A stretch of DNA of 46,933 nt from CAZUGO01 sp964619935 (GCA_964619935.1 CAZUGO010000039.1:1-46933); one strand, 5' to 3'. Shown: positions 26,784 to 36,473, counted from the stretch's first letter. Made by a program: numbers and translations. Notes: a model not told the origin generated them from the letters alone.

Positions 26784-27137
26784 ATGCGTGACGTGGTTCT
26801 GGCATTGTTTCTGGCGGCGATGGCGGTGGGGGCTTGCGGCCCGACGGCAGCAGTTCCCGACGGAAACGCGAACCTCAACGATAACGCGGGTGGCGCTGGC
26901 GATGGCAACGCCAACGGCAACACCGCGAATACCAACACCAACGACAACACGTCAGACAATGGCGACGGCCAATCCGGCATATCCTGCGCGTGTGCCTGTA
27001 CTAGCCGGGGCCTGGTCTTTGATGAGGCGGCCACGGTGACCTGCATGGCGACCGGCGGTGCCCTGCCGCCCTGCGGGTGCTTGAACGAGACCGGCGGGAC
27101 GCTGTGCATCCGCGAAGACATCGGCGATTGCCCCTAG
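26784..27137 (+). CDS. small Asn/Gly/Thr-rich lipoprotein with Cys-rich end
   Basis: A 117-residue protein of unknown function. The leader ends in AVGAC, a plausible lipobox. A low-complexity spacer of about 45 residues rich in Asn, Gly, Thr and Asp follows, which would act as a flexible stalk. The last 50 residues carry eight Cys, including CACAC and CGC, suggesting a disulfide-rich or metal-binding head. The ATG at 26784 has no strong ribosome-binding site. It lies 86 bp after the CHRD gene and before the cytochrome gene. Confidence 0.65.
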   Translation: MRDVVLALFLAAMAVGACGPTAAVPDGNANLNDNAGGAGDGNANGNTANTNTNDNTSDNGDGQSGISCACACTSRGLVFDEAATVTCMATGGALPPCGCLNETGGTLCIREDIGDCP

Positions 27138-27680
27138 CAACCTGCCCGGGCTGCTTGGCTAAGGTCGCGCACCCCTGAAGTTGGATCACCGCGGCAGGTC
27201 GGGCTCGGCCGCCCACGACGGCGACCGCCGCGCAGCCCGCCCTTCTGGACCGACCCATCTTGCGACGCAGGCGATTGGCGCTCGGCGGGGTCAGCCACTC
27301 GCGTTCGTAGCAATCCCGGTCACGATCAAGGCGATGCACCATCCAGGGTGCGGCGACATGCCACCGCCATCGAGCCCGATCAGCAACGTCGGTTGTTGCA
27401 GCCGGGTCTTTGAGCCTCCTAGCAACCATGCCAACCCAGGCCACAACACGCCACAGGCAGCACCCGGACGTGGCGCCGTGATACGAATGGGCACGGCGCG
27501 TGAACCCACCCAGGGGCTGGATCCGAACCGTGGTCCGGCCCAAACTCATAAGGTCTTGGTGGGCAATGGGCAGGGAAAGAAAAAAGCCCTTTCCATCCCG
27601 CTTTCGAGTGGTCTTCGGTGTGTGCGAAAAACCACGTCAATTGCGTGATTTCACCCTAAGCGCAGAAAGGGGCTCGAACG
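27138..27680 (+). other. intergenic region with structured leader before the cytochrome gene
   Basis: No convincing gene; the one open frame (27181-27648) lacks protein-like composition. Near the 3' end are nested hairpins on the plus strand: a 9-bp stem with two G-U pairs (27515-27523 with 27532-27540) enclosed by CCCACC/GGTGGG (27505-27510 with 27558-27563), then GGAAAG/CTTTCC and GTGGT/ACCAC stems before the cytochrome start. It does not match the c-di-GMP riboswitch consensus. Confidence 0.4.
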
Positions 27681-30302
27681 ATGACACGCACGTCTAACAA
27701 TGATGGCGGACTGAGACCGGCACTTCTGGCTGCGATCGGGATCGGGATGATCCTCTTGGCCACGGGTTGCGGGCAGGATGCCTCGGGCACGCGGGGCACT
27801 CTGGCGGGCACCGTCACCAACGGGCTGACCGCCACTGGTATCGGCGGGCTGACCATTGCCTTGAATCCGGCAATCGAAGTGGATCTCGTAACCGGAGAGG
27901 ACGGGACCTTCTCTCAGGAGTTGCCGGTCGGGGTGTACACCTGGACCATCGAGGATGCCCGCTTCGAATCACAGACCGATATTGTCAGCATCGTGGCCGG
28001 CGGAACTGCGACCGTTGCTGCGGCCCTGACGCCGGTTTCCAAGGTCGTGATCAGCCCGCGGATCGAAGGGCAGGCGGTACCGGGCGGCATGCTCAGCGCC
28101 ACCGCCGAGTTCGAGATCCTCGACGGCTCAACGCTCCAGGGTATGTTGTGGACGCAGTCGAACAGCGTGACCGTCGAGATCGCGGAGGCCGAAAGTCAAT
28201 CGACCGCCATTGTGCTGCCGGCGGCAACCGCATTCAAAGAAGAACTGATCCAGGTGCTGACCGAGCCACCCATCGGTCCGGACCAGCTCCCGGAGAATGT
28301 GCCGCTGCCGGATGGCGTGTTTCCCGGCGGGTTGCCGGGCCGTTATCTGATCGTGGGCACCAATCCCTTCGCCCTCGAGGAAGCCGGCCGGATCACTGTA
28401 ATACTGACCGTGACCACCACTTCGGGCAGCTACGCCGCCCCCAGTGAAATTCACGTCGAGCTGCCCTGGCGTCCGGGCCCGGGCCTGCACAACGTGCCCG
28501 TCGATGTGCCCGTGCTGCTGCACGCCCGCGGCCACACCGATGTCGACAACAACGGCCAGGACGACCTCACCGGCGCGACGGTCGGCGTGTACGACTGGTC
28601 GCTGCAGCGTCCAAGCGGATCCCAAGCCGCCTTGTTGGACGCCACGTCGCGCAACCCCTACTTCACGCCCGATGTGCCCGGCGCCTACACAGTGGCGGTG
28701 ACCGACACCACTCAGGATCCGGGAACCGAAACCGTGGTGCTCGAACTCACCGCGGGCACCTGGCAGGGCGCCATCACCGGGCAGGATGCCAACAGCCGAC
28801 CGCTGGCTTCAAACTGCACCGGGTGCCACAACGACACCATCGCGCCTGATATCTTCACCCCGTGGGCTCAGACCGGACACGCCGAAATCTTCACCACCAA
28901 TGTCAACACGAACGATCACTATGGTGAGAACTGCTTCGCCTGCCACACGGTGGGTTACCAGCCGGGCAGCGACAACAACGGCACACACCTGGCTTCGGAC
29001 TTTGATGCGTTCTTGGCCTCCGGGCTGTTGACCATGCCGGCGGCCGGCAACTGGACCACCGTGCTGGCGGACTATCCCGACACCGCCCGGATGGCCAACG
29101 TGCAGTGCGAGAACTGCCACGGTCCGCAGAACAGTCTCGCCCACACCACCGGCACGCCGCGGATGAGTCTGTCCGCGGACGTCTGCGCCACCTGTCACGG
29201 TGAACCGCTGCGACACGCCCGCTTCCAGCAGTGGCAGCTCAGCGCCCACGCCAATTACGAGTTGGCCACCGACGAAGGCACCGACGGCAGTTGTGCCCGC
29301 TGCCATACGGCCAACGGCTTTCTGGCGTGGCTGCCGATTCTGCTCGATGACGATCCAACCACGGATCCACTGGCGGATGTAGCGGTGACCTGGTCCGCGG
29401 ACCAGACCCATCCCCAGACCTGCGTGACCTGCCATGATCCGCACAACATCGGGACCGCGTCGGGCGACGATACCAACGCCGTCATTCGCATTAGCGGTGA
29501 CACGCCGCCGCTGATCGCCGGCTTCAGCGTCATCGGTGCCGGCCGGGGGGCCATCTGCATGACCTGCCACAATTCGCGGCGCGGCTTGCACAACGACGAC
29601 AACTTTTCTGAAATCGCCGGGACGGCTGAGGCGGCCCGGGCGCCGCACGGTTCTGCCCAGACCGATGTGCTCATGGGTCAAAATGCCTACTTCGTGGAGG
29701 TTGGCATCCGGGGCAATCACTCGCTGGTCAGCGATACCTGTGTCAATTGTCACATGAACCAGACTCCGCCGCCGGACTTGCTGTCCTACAACCAGGGAGG
29801 AGCCAACCACACCTTCTACGCGAGCGCCGACATCTGCTCCAAGTGCCACGGCGATGCCTTTGATGCCGCCGGACTGCAAAGCACCTTTGAGGCCAGCGCT
29901 GGCGCGCTGCAGAACTTGATCGAACGCGCCGTGGAGGACCTCATGGGCACCCTGCTGGCGGCAGGGAATACCCTGGACCTGAACGGTGACCTGACGCTGC
30001 GCAGCGGCGGTGAGATTGTCGAGCTGATCTTCGGCGAATCCGCCGGCCGCCAGGCCATCACCGTCGTGCTGACTGCCGGTGGGACCGTCGGGCCCTACCG
30101 CCTGACCGATGTCGACGTTGTCGACGGCAGCAGCACCGTGCTGGGGACACTCAATGATTTCGCCGACGAACGGCTGCTCAAGAGCGGCTGGAATTGGAAT
30201 CTGGTGAACAACGACGGCAGCCGCGGCGTGCATCACTCCGCGTTCGTGTTTGGGGTCATCGACCAGTCGATCGATCAATTGAACGGCCTGTTGGGTGGAT
30301 GA
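27681..30302 (+). CDS. nine-haem cytochrome c lipoprotein
   Basis: An 873-residue exported protein with lipobox ATGC near residue 31, so probably anchored in the outer membrane or periplasm. A carboxypeptidase-regulatory-like beta domain (about 40-125) and an Ig/PKD-like region (125-365) precede the haem part. That part (about 370-735) has nine CxxCH motifs: CTGCH, CFACH, CENCH, CATCH, CARCH, CVTCH, CMTCH, CVNCH and CSKCH. The last 130 residues have no haem site. It would carry electrons outside the cytoplasm; a partner reductase is not visible nearby. AGAAAGGGG before the ATG at 27681 supports the start. Proximity to the multicopper oxidase suggests a shared redox role. Confidence 0.92.
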   Translation: MTRTSNNDGGLRPALLAAIGIGMILLATGCGQDASGTRGTLAGTVTNGLTATGIGGLTIALNPAIEVDLVTGEDGTFSQELPVGVYTWTIEDARFESQTDIVSIVAGGTATVAAALTPVSKVVISPRIEGQAVPGGMLSATAEFEILDGSTLQGMLWTQSNSVTVEIAEAESQSTAIVLPAATAFKEELIQVLTEPPIGPDQLPENVPLPDGVFPGGLPGRYLIVGTNPFALEEAGRITVILTVTTTSGSYAAPSEIHVELPWRPGPGLHNVPVDVPVLLHARGHTDVDNNGQDDLTGATVGVYDWSLQRPSGSQAALLDATSRNPYFTPDVPGAYTVAVTDTTQDPGTETVVLELTAGTWQGAITGQDANSRPLASNCTGCHNDTIAPDIFTPWAQTGHAEIFTTNVNTNDHYGENCFACHTVGYQPGSDNNGTHLASDFDAFLASGLLTMPAAGNWTTVLADYPDTARMANVQCENCHGPQNSLAHTTGTPRMSLSADVCATCHGEPLRHARFQQWQLSAHANYELATDEGTDGSCARCHTANGFLAWLPILLDDDPTTDPLADVAVTWSADQTHPQTCVTCHDPHNIGTASGDDTNAVIRISGDTPPLIAGFSVIGAGRGAICMTCHNSRRGLHNDDNFSEIAGTAEAARAPHGSAQTDVLMGQNAYFVEVGIRGNHSLVSDTCVNCHMNQTPPPDLLSYNQGGANHTFYASADICSKCHGDAFDAAGLQSTFEASAGALQNLIERAVEDLMGTLLAAGNTLDLNGDLTLRSGGEIVELIFGESAGRQAITVVLTAGGTVGPYRLTDVDVVDGSSTVLGTLNDFADERLLKSGWNWNLVNNDGSRGVHHSAFVFGVIDQSIDQLNGLLGG

Positions 30303-30383
30303 CCCCATCGGCCGGGGGCCTGGGCGGGACTGTCGCTTGGGCCCCTCAACCGCTCGGTTGGGCCGGCGAACCGCCGCGACGGG

Positions 30384-32645
30384 TCACGGATACCGCTTTT
30401 GAATCAGATCCTTGAGGTCGGTGCCGTCGGGCGCCAGCAGCTTTTGAATGCGGGCGGCGTCCACATCTGCGACGATGATGTCGCCCACCGCATCATGGAC
30501 ATCCTTGAAGATGCCGTGGGCCTTCATCCGCTGGGTCTGGTAGGTGTTGTCCTCGGTGGGGCTGACGTAGTGCACCGATGAAACCTTGTAGCGATGGATC
30601 AGGTACAGGTGAATCAAGGTCATGAGCCGTTTCTTCCGCAGGCGGCCCTCAAAGGTGTTTTGATCACGCACCGAGAGGATGTTGCGGCCGTGGCGATCCT
30701 GGATGGGCGCAAACACCACATTGGCCATTGCGTCCTTGTGTTCGCTGAGCAGTTGCAACTCGAGCAGCTCGGCGCCGGCCCGGTGGGGACGGAGGGCCAC
30801 CCGCAGCCCTCGGGGCAGGTCGTAGTGCTCCGACCAGATTGCCAGCCAGTTGGCCAGGAGCTTGGTCGGGACTTCCGGATGAATCAGGTGCTGGAAATGG
30901 GTCGAGCGCTTGCCCATGGCCTTGGTCGTGGCGGTTCGTCCCGACACCGCCATCAAGCCGGCGTCCGCCCGGGGACCGCCGACCAGCGCCTGGGGTGTGC
31001 GGTACGGCGAATCCACCAGCCGGAACTTGCGTTGCAGCCGGGCCAGGGCCAGCATGCCGTCCTGTTGCAACCCCGTGGCGAACTCCTCACCGGCGAGCCC
31101 GTCGATCTGGTGGCCGCCATAGGTGATGAAGTTGAAGACGTAACCCAGCTTGCCGAGTTCCAACGGGAATCGCCGCATGTCCTCGTCGCTCATCCCGGTG
31201 GTGTCCCAGTTGAACGACGGTGACAGGTTGTAGGCCAGCATCTTGTCCGGAAACTCGGCGTGAATGGCCTCGGCAAACTTCTTGGCATCGGCGAGATCGG
31301 CGGTCTTGGTCTCCATCCAGAGGATGTCGGCGAAGGGCGCGGCGGCCAGTGACTTGGCGATGGCGTAATCAATGCCGCTCTGGATCTGGTAGAAGCCTTC
31401 GGGCGTTTTGGGCAACTCGCAGTTCCAAATGGTGCTGACACCCAGTTCCCTTGCTTTCGCTCGGGCGTCGTGCAACGAAGTCCGGCGGGCGAAGGCCAGC
31501 CAGCGGTCGGCATCCATCTCGAAGGTTTCGCCCTCTTCCCTGCGAAAGTCAATGACGTCGGCAACGGCTTGGGCGTAGGTCTTGAGGCCGGCCACGGTTT
31601 GCCAGGCATCCAGAAACCGCGTGGTCACGGTTTCCAGGGCGGCGTCGACGGCGATCCCCGGGGCATCCTTCAAGGACTGGGCCGCGGAGCGGACGTCCGC
31701 CAGGATTCCGGCCCACTCCAGCCAGGCCAGGGCTTCTTGGTATTCGCGCGGTGATACGGCGAACAGCAGGTGGCCGCGGACCTCCTCCAGTCCGAGGTCG
31801 TGGAACTGTTTGAGGATGGCCAGGTAGCAGACCTTGAAGCCGGGCAGGTCGACGTGGGTCGCCCCGAGAATGAACGGCTGATCGCGCTCGTCGCTGCGCC
31901 CTTCCAGGAAGGCGGCCGACTCGGCGTCGGTGCGGGCGACGATGATCCCCGGCACGTTCATGATGTCGAGTTGGAAGCGGGCGGCGCTGAGCCGCTTGAT
32001 CTGCTCGTCCTGAGCGGCGAGCACCTTGCCGCCCTGGTGGCCGCACTTCTTGCAGCCGGGCTTTTGGTCCTCGATGTGATAGCCGGGCACGCCGACCTCG
32101 ACGAACCGCCGAATCAGGTTGCGGACGTGGGCGTCGCCACCGTGCCCGGTGTCGGCGTCGGCGATGATGAACGGTTGAAAGTTGATCTCCGGCGTGTCCC
32201 GGCGCTGCTCGGACGACTGGTGCGTCCGTGCGTAGCGTTGGTTCTTGTCGGCAGTCAGCAGGGCCCGCACCAGCAGGGCGGCCTCCTCGGGCACCTGGCT
32301 GAGCGGGTAGCTGGCCAGATCCGGTCCGGGATCCTCCGATTGGGAGCCCTTGGCCGATGTCGCCCAGCCGCCCAGGTAGATGCCCTCGATTCCGGCGCGT
32401 TTCAGGGCCACGGCTTGCCCCGGCGAGTACGGACCGAAGGTGGTCATCGACTGCCGCTGTTGAAACAACTCCCGCAGGCGGGCATAGAACCGCTCGGCCG
32501 CCGTCCGGGCGATGGTGTAATCGTTCGCGATCGTGCCGCGCTGCTCGGCGACCTGTCGCGCCGAGTACAGGCGGGTGATGCCGCTGAAGCGCTCGCTCGC
32601 GAACCAACGTTCCACCAGGGCGACTTCCTCGTCGAATCCAACCAT
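30384..32645 (-). CDS. aceA: isocitrate lyase, long form
   Basis: A 753-residue isocitrate lyase, splitting isocitrate into glyoxylate and succinate in the glyoxylate shunt. The signature KKCGHQGGK with catalytic Cys201 is intact, as are ADADTGHGG (metal site), MNVPGIIVARTDAE and the late NLSPSFNW. Usual bacterial AceA proteins have about 430-540 residues; this length is like the long ICL2 form, with an enlarged middle and a C-terminal extension. It starts 3 bases after the aceB stop, so the two are one operon and probably translationally coupled. The function is certain; the role of the extra domains is unknown. Confidence 0.95.
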   Translation of the reverse strand: MVGFDEEVALVERWFASERFSGITRLYSARQVAEQRGTIANDYTIARTAAERFYARLRELFQQRQSMTTFGPYSPGQAVALKRAGIEGIYLGGWATSAKGSQSEDPGPDLASYPLSQVPEEAALLVRALLTADKNQRYARTHQSSEQRRDTPEINFQPFIIADADTGHGGDAHVRNLIRRFVEVGVPGYHIEDQKPGCKKCGHQGGKVLAAQDEQIKRLSAARFQLDIMNVPGIIVARTDAESAAFLEGRSDERDQPFILGATHVDLPGFKVCYLAILKQFHDLGLEEVRGHLLFAVSPREYQEALAWLEWAGILADVRSAAQSLKDAPGIAVDAALETVTTRFLDAWQTVAGLKTYAQAVADVIDFRREEGETFEMDADRWLAFARRTSLHDARAKARELGVSTIWNCELPKTPEGFYQIQSGIDYAIAKSLAAAPFADILWMETKTADLADAKKFAEAIHAEFPDKMLAYNLSPSFNWDTTGMSDEDMRRFPLELGKLGYVFNFITYGGHQIDGLAGEEFATGLQQDGMLALARLQRKFRLVDSPYRTPQALVGGPRADAGLMAVSGRTATTKAMGKRSTHFQHLIHPEVPTKLLANWLAIWSEHYDLPRGLRVALRPHRAGAELLELQLLSEHKDAMANVVFAPIQDRHGRNILSVRDQNTFEGRLRKKRLMTLIHLYLIHRYKVSSVHYVSPTEDNTYQTQRMKAHGIFKDVHDAVGDIIVADVDAARIQKLLAPDGTDLKDLIQKRYP

Positions 32646-32648
32646 GAT

Positions 32649-34598
32649 TCAATGCTCCTTGGCGGCGGCGGAATCCGCCGGCTCAAAATCCAGGTTCGCC
32701 GTGAGGCGCGTGCCGTCGCGGTGCAGGGTATCGACGTACTGCAGAATGCGCCGTCGGGCCTCGGTCAGGACGTGATTGTTGAGATTGATGTTCAGCAGGT
32801 CGATGGTCCACGGCAGCTTGCCGCCGGCGGTCACGCAGGCCTCCACGATCTCGCGCGCGATCGGCAGCGTGGTGGTCTTGGAGTCGTCGTGAACATTGCG
32901 GTTGTCGGCGGACCGCAACTTGTGGTACTCCTCTGCCAGGAGCCGTTGGAAGTGGGCGCGGGTCAGCGGCTGTCCGGCGGAGATGCCGCTGCCGGGGTCA
33001 CCCTCGGTGAACGTCGCGGCCTTGTGTAGCCACTCCCACAGGATGCTCAGCCGGATCTCACCGGTGGCCATGTCCTCCATCAAGTACAGGATGTCGTCGT
33101 TCTCGAAGAAATCGGCCGGCTTCAGGGCCGCCGCCTGCAGGCCCTGGCCGAACGCGTTGGCATACTGCAGGGCGACGCTCAGCAGATCGCGGGCCCCGCG
33201 AACCGTTCGCGGCGCCGGTTCCAGCAGGGTCAGGCGGTCGGCGTCCGCCGGGGTGTGGGTCAGGGGCGGGAACGCCCGACCCAGTTGATTGTCTTGACCG
33301 GCCTGTTCCCATACCGGCCGGATGATGTGCACCATTTTCCAATGGGCCACCCACTTGCCGCTGGCGCCGGCGCGCTGCTCGCGCCGGGCGCCAGCCAGGG
33401 CTCGCTCCATGCCCTCGGCGACGCCGCGCGTTGAGCCAACCGGGATGTTGGGCTCCATGCCGCCTTGCCACAGCGCCCAGCGGCCGTTGCGATCGGGCGC
33501 ATTCACGGCTCGTCGCACGCGGTCCTCGTAGTGGCGCATGTAGCCGTAGGTCATGACGATGGCGTCGATGTTGGGGTTGACGAAACGCGGATCCCAAGCC
33601 ATGGCGTCGGACACGCTGTTGATGTAGTCCCAGCGTCCGGTGTTGAAGCCCACGAAATGGCGGCCCAAGGCCGCACGGATTTCCATCAGTTGGAAGCAGG
33701 CCTCCAGTTGCTCGACGAGCACGTAGACCTTGATGGTGCCGCCGGCGAGGCCGAGGTGTTGTTCCAGGGCCGATAACAGGTCGTTCCACCAGGCCGCCTC
33801 TCCGGCTGTCTGGATCTTCGGCAGGTACAGCACGATCGAGCGGCCCTCACGGCGCAGCGCCGCCTGGTTGTTGACCACGTAAAGCACTGTGTCCGCGATC
33901 GACGCCGAGAATCCACCGCCGTTCGCGCTGCGGATGTGGCGGTCGTCCAGGTGCATGCCGCGGGGCCGGAAGATCCGCGTGGTGAAATCGAGTTGGCGGG
34001 CGAGGTCGGAGACGATGGGCCGTCCCAGGAAGGCTTCCGACCAGCGGTTCATCTCGCCGGCGACGGCGGCCGCGGCCTTGAGCAGCAGTGGATGTCGGTC
34101 AATGGCCAGCTTCAAGTTGCGCTGGTTGTCGAGCGACATGGTGGTGGTTTGGCCCAGGGCGTCTTCGCCGTCGAACATCCAGCCGTCGGCGCCGGACAGC
34201 AGGGCATAGGCCACGTTGCGGATGCTGACCTCGACGGCGGCATTGGGCCGGGCTCCCGGGCCGGTGCCCTGGATCCATTGTCGCTGGAGGTCGGCTGGGA
34301 TTTCACCGCCGATAAAATCACCTTGACGGGCACGGCCGGCGGTGAGTGTGGTCCGCGGGATCACCGTGTCGGGATCGAGAAAATTGATCGGTTGATGGTT
34401 TCTGGCCCGCTGTGCCCTGCGCTGCATTCGCTCGGCCATCATGGTGTTGCGCTCGGCATCCAGTGGGCTCAGGGCCGCCAGGGCGGCCAGCACCGCGGGG
34501 GTCAGAATGTCGCTGTAGTCGCGCTCGAGAGTGCCGCGAATCTCCAGCGGCGCGGACGTGGATGGGGTCCGCCCGGGCTGTACGGTACCGCCGCTCAT
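32649..34598 (-). CDS. aceB: malate synthase A
   Basis: A 649-residue malate synthase, joining glyoxylate and acetyl-CoA to malate. The family signature is seen as GFNTGRWDYI, together with FDGEDALGQ, RPRGMHLDDRH, KIQTAGEAAWW and the later DNRNVHDD. It is somewhat longer than the usual 530-540 residues of bacterial AceB. The start is the ATG at 34598, preceded by AAGGAG at 7 bases; the frame is open to 34823 but without support. It is first in an aceB-aceA operon, which allows growth on acetate, fatty acids or other C2 sources. Confidence 0.93.
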   Translation of the reverse strand: MSGGTVQPGRTPSTSAPLEIRGTLERDYSDILTPAVLAALAALSPLDAERNTMMAERMQRRAQRARNHQPINFLDPDTVIPRTTLTAGRARQGDFIGGEIPADLQRQWIQGTGPGARPNAAVEVSIRNVAYALLSGADGWMFDGEDALGQTTTMSLDNQRNLKLAIDRHPLLLKAAAAVAGEMNRWSEAFLGRPIVSDLARQLDFTTRIFRPRGMHLDDRHIRSANGGGFSASIADTVLYVVNNQAALRREGRSIVLYLPKIQTAGEAAWWNDLLSALEQHLGLAGGTIKVYVLVEQLEACFQLMEIRAALGRHFVGFNTGRWDYINSVSDAMAWDPRFVNPNIDAIVMTYGYMRHYEDRVRRAVNAPDRNGRWALWQGGMEPNIPVGSTRGVAEGMERALAGARREQRAGASGKWVAHWKMVHIIRPVWEQAGQDNQLGRAFPPLTHTPADADRLTLLEPAPRTVRGARDLLSVALQYANAFGQGLQAAALKPADFFENDDILYLMEDMATGEIRLSILWEWLHKAATFTEGDPGSGISAGQPLTRAHFQRLLAEEYHKLRSADNRNVHDDSKTTTLPIAREIVEACVTAGGKLPWTIDLLNINLNNHVLTEARRRILQYVDTLHRDGTRLTANLDFEPADSAAAKEH

Positions 34599-34850
34599 GC
34601 CGGTCTCCTTCTCGACAGGGTCCCGCAACTCTTGTCGGTCCGGGACCGCTTCGACTCCACTCCGAGCGGCACCGGCAAGTCCAAGAACGCGGGGCCGTCC
34701 CATCGCTGTAGCCGACCGCGGTGCCGTGAAGCAGCTGCAAGGGGGGCGGGCGGCTGCTACAAACGCCGCGCTGGGGACTCTGTCCCGCGCTGGAGGAGCT
34801 GCACCGACGGGCCCTGCGATCACGAGGAGATGTGGCTGTACCCGCAGGCG

Positions 34851-36455
34851 TTACTCGGTTCGACTCGTTTCGCCGCGATTCGCGCCCGGCGATCGATAGA
34901 GGTCCCACTGGATCCCCAACTTTCGCATGCGCGCGCGGAGCGTGTAGGGGTTAATCGCGAGAAGCCTGGCGGCGCCGCTGCTGCCTTCGATGCGGCCGCG
35001 GGTGCGGGCGAGGGCGAGTTCAATGTGCCGTTTCATGGCCGCGTCAAGCGTTAGCATCCTTGATTCGCCAGCAGCATGCGGCGTCTGATTCGAATGTTGG
35101 ATCGAGGGCACACGAGGTGACGCTGGCGGATCGGATGCCCCAAGAGCCTTCGCGATTTCGAGCCGTTGTCCGTTTCCGAGGATTGCAGCGCGATCCAGCA
35201 CCGCGCCGAGTTCACGGACGTTCCCCGGCCACGAATACGAGAACAGCAGGTGCAGGTCGTCCGGGGAAGGGGCAAGCGGCGTGAGCCCGAATCTCCGGGC
35301 CGACTTCAATGCAAAGTGCGCCACCATTTCAGGGATATCTTCCGGACGGTCGCGAAGGGCCGGAAGATAGATCGGGAATACGGCGATCCGGTACCACAGG
35401 TCCTCGCGGAACCTGGCTTCGGCGACCATCGCTTGAAGATTGCGATGCGTGGCGGCCACGATCCGAACGTTCACATGAAGCTGGCGCTGCCCGCCGACGC
35501 GCTCGAACGTGCCGTCCTGCAAGATGCGAAGCAGGCGAACTTGGGCGGCTGCGGGCAGCTCGCCGATTTCATCGAGAAACAGTGTGCCGGCGTCGGCGCG
35601 CTCGAACCATCCTTTGCGCAGATTGGCAGCGCCCGTGAAGCTGCCTTTCTCGTGGCCAAACAACTCCGAATCGATCAGGTCCGGCGGAATCGCTCCGCAA
35701 TTGACGCGGAGGAATGGTGCCGATGCGCGGGGCGATCCCGCGTGAATCGCACGGGCGATGACTTCCTTACCTGAACCGGTTTCACCGAAGATCAGAACCG
35801 GTGCATCGGAAGGCGCAACCAACTCCACGCGCTCCATGACGTGGCGCAGCCCTTTATCCGCGCCGACAATGGTGTCGCCGATGTCCTGTCGGCCAAGTCG
35901 AGTGAGCAGCGACCGCTTATCAGCCTCGGCAGCCTCGCGCAACGTGGCCATCTCTCGAACGCGCGCGTCGTTTTGCAACGCTACTGACAACGGGTCGATC
36001 AGCTTCAGGACCAGAGCCTCGTGCTTTGGAAGGAAATGCGCACCGCGTCGAGCGGTCACGACGAAAATGCCCTTGGGTTCGTCCGCACTCGATAAGGGCC
36101 CGATGATCAGGTCGCCTGCCAACTTCCGCGGCAGCGCGGATTGCAATGCCTTTGGGATTTTCCCTGCGGCTGCGCGCTCGACGTCGCTTCGACGACACCA
36201 CGCGAGCAACTCCGCGAACTTCTCGGGCTTGCATTCCGTTCCTGCCGGCCAGGTGGAAACAACCCCCAATCCAGCCTGAGCAACGGTTTCGATGGCGGAG
36301 CGGTGCAGATCGAATTGCCGGATCAGAAGATCCTGGATCGGCAGGTAATTCGAAAGCAACTCCGCGATGCGGTCGGCGGCTTCCTGAATCTCTATGTGCC
36401 GGCACACTTCGCGCCATGTATCGAGTATCAGCGACTCCAAGCGATCCATAACCAT
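34851..36455 (-). CDS. sigma-54-dependent activator, GAF-AAA+-Fis
   Basis: A 534-residue enhancer-binding protein. An N-terminal GAF-like sensor (about 20-165) is followed by a sigma-54 AAA+ domain (about 195-430): Walker A GETGSGKE, the sigma-54 contact loop as GSFTGA (usually GAFTGA), Walker B TLFLDEIGELP and the R-finger region YRIAVFPIYLPALRDRPEDI. A Fis-type HTH (about 485-525, GAARLLAINPYTLRARMRKLGI, FhlA-like) ends it. It has no receiver, so it probably senses a small molecule. It is divergent from the sulfate transporter operon, which carries a -24/-12 promoter, so that operon is the likely target. ATG at 36455 or two codons later. Confidence 0.92.
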   Translation of the reverse strand: MVMDRLESLILDTWREVCRHIEIQEAADRIAELLSNYLPIQDLLIRQFDLHRSAIETVAQAGLGVVSTWPAGTECKPEKFAELLAWCRRSDVERAAAGKIPKALQSALPRKLAGDLIIGPLSSADEPKGIFVVTARRGAHFLPKHEALVLKLIDPLSVALQNDARVREMATLREAAEADKRSLLTRLGRQDIGDTIVGADKGLRHVMERVELVAPSDAPVLIFGETGSGKEVIARAIHAGSPRASAPFLRVNCGAIPPDLIDSELFGHEKGSFTGAANLRKGWFERADAGTLFLDEIGELPAAAQVRLLRILQDGTFERVGGQRQLHVNVRIVAATHRNLQAMVAEARFREDLWYRIAVFPIYLPALRDRPEDIPEMVAHFALKSARRFGLTPLAPSPDDLHLLFSYSWPGNVRELGAVLDRAAILGNGQRLEIAKALGASDPPASPRVPSIQHSNQTPHAAGESRMLTLDAAMKRHIELALARTRGRIEGSSGAARLLAINPYTLRARMRKLGIQWDLYRSPGANRGETSRTE

Positions 36456-36473
36456 GATCCTCAGCAGTCGAAT

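Noticed and set aside
27181..27648. Plus-strand open frame of 155 codons before the cytochrome gene
   Set aside because: No ribosome-binding site, no hydrophobic or domain pattern, and it runs through the hairpin-rich leader.
27500..27680. c-di-GMP riboswitch ahead of the multihaem cytochrome
   Set aside because: The conserved core segments (CACGCACAGGG and ACGCAAAGC types) are not found.
28809..30308. Minus-strand open frame of 499 codons
   Set aside because: Exact antisense shadow of the cytochrome gene, whose CxxCH motifs clearly mark the coding strand.
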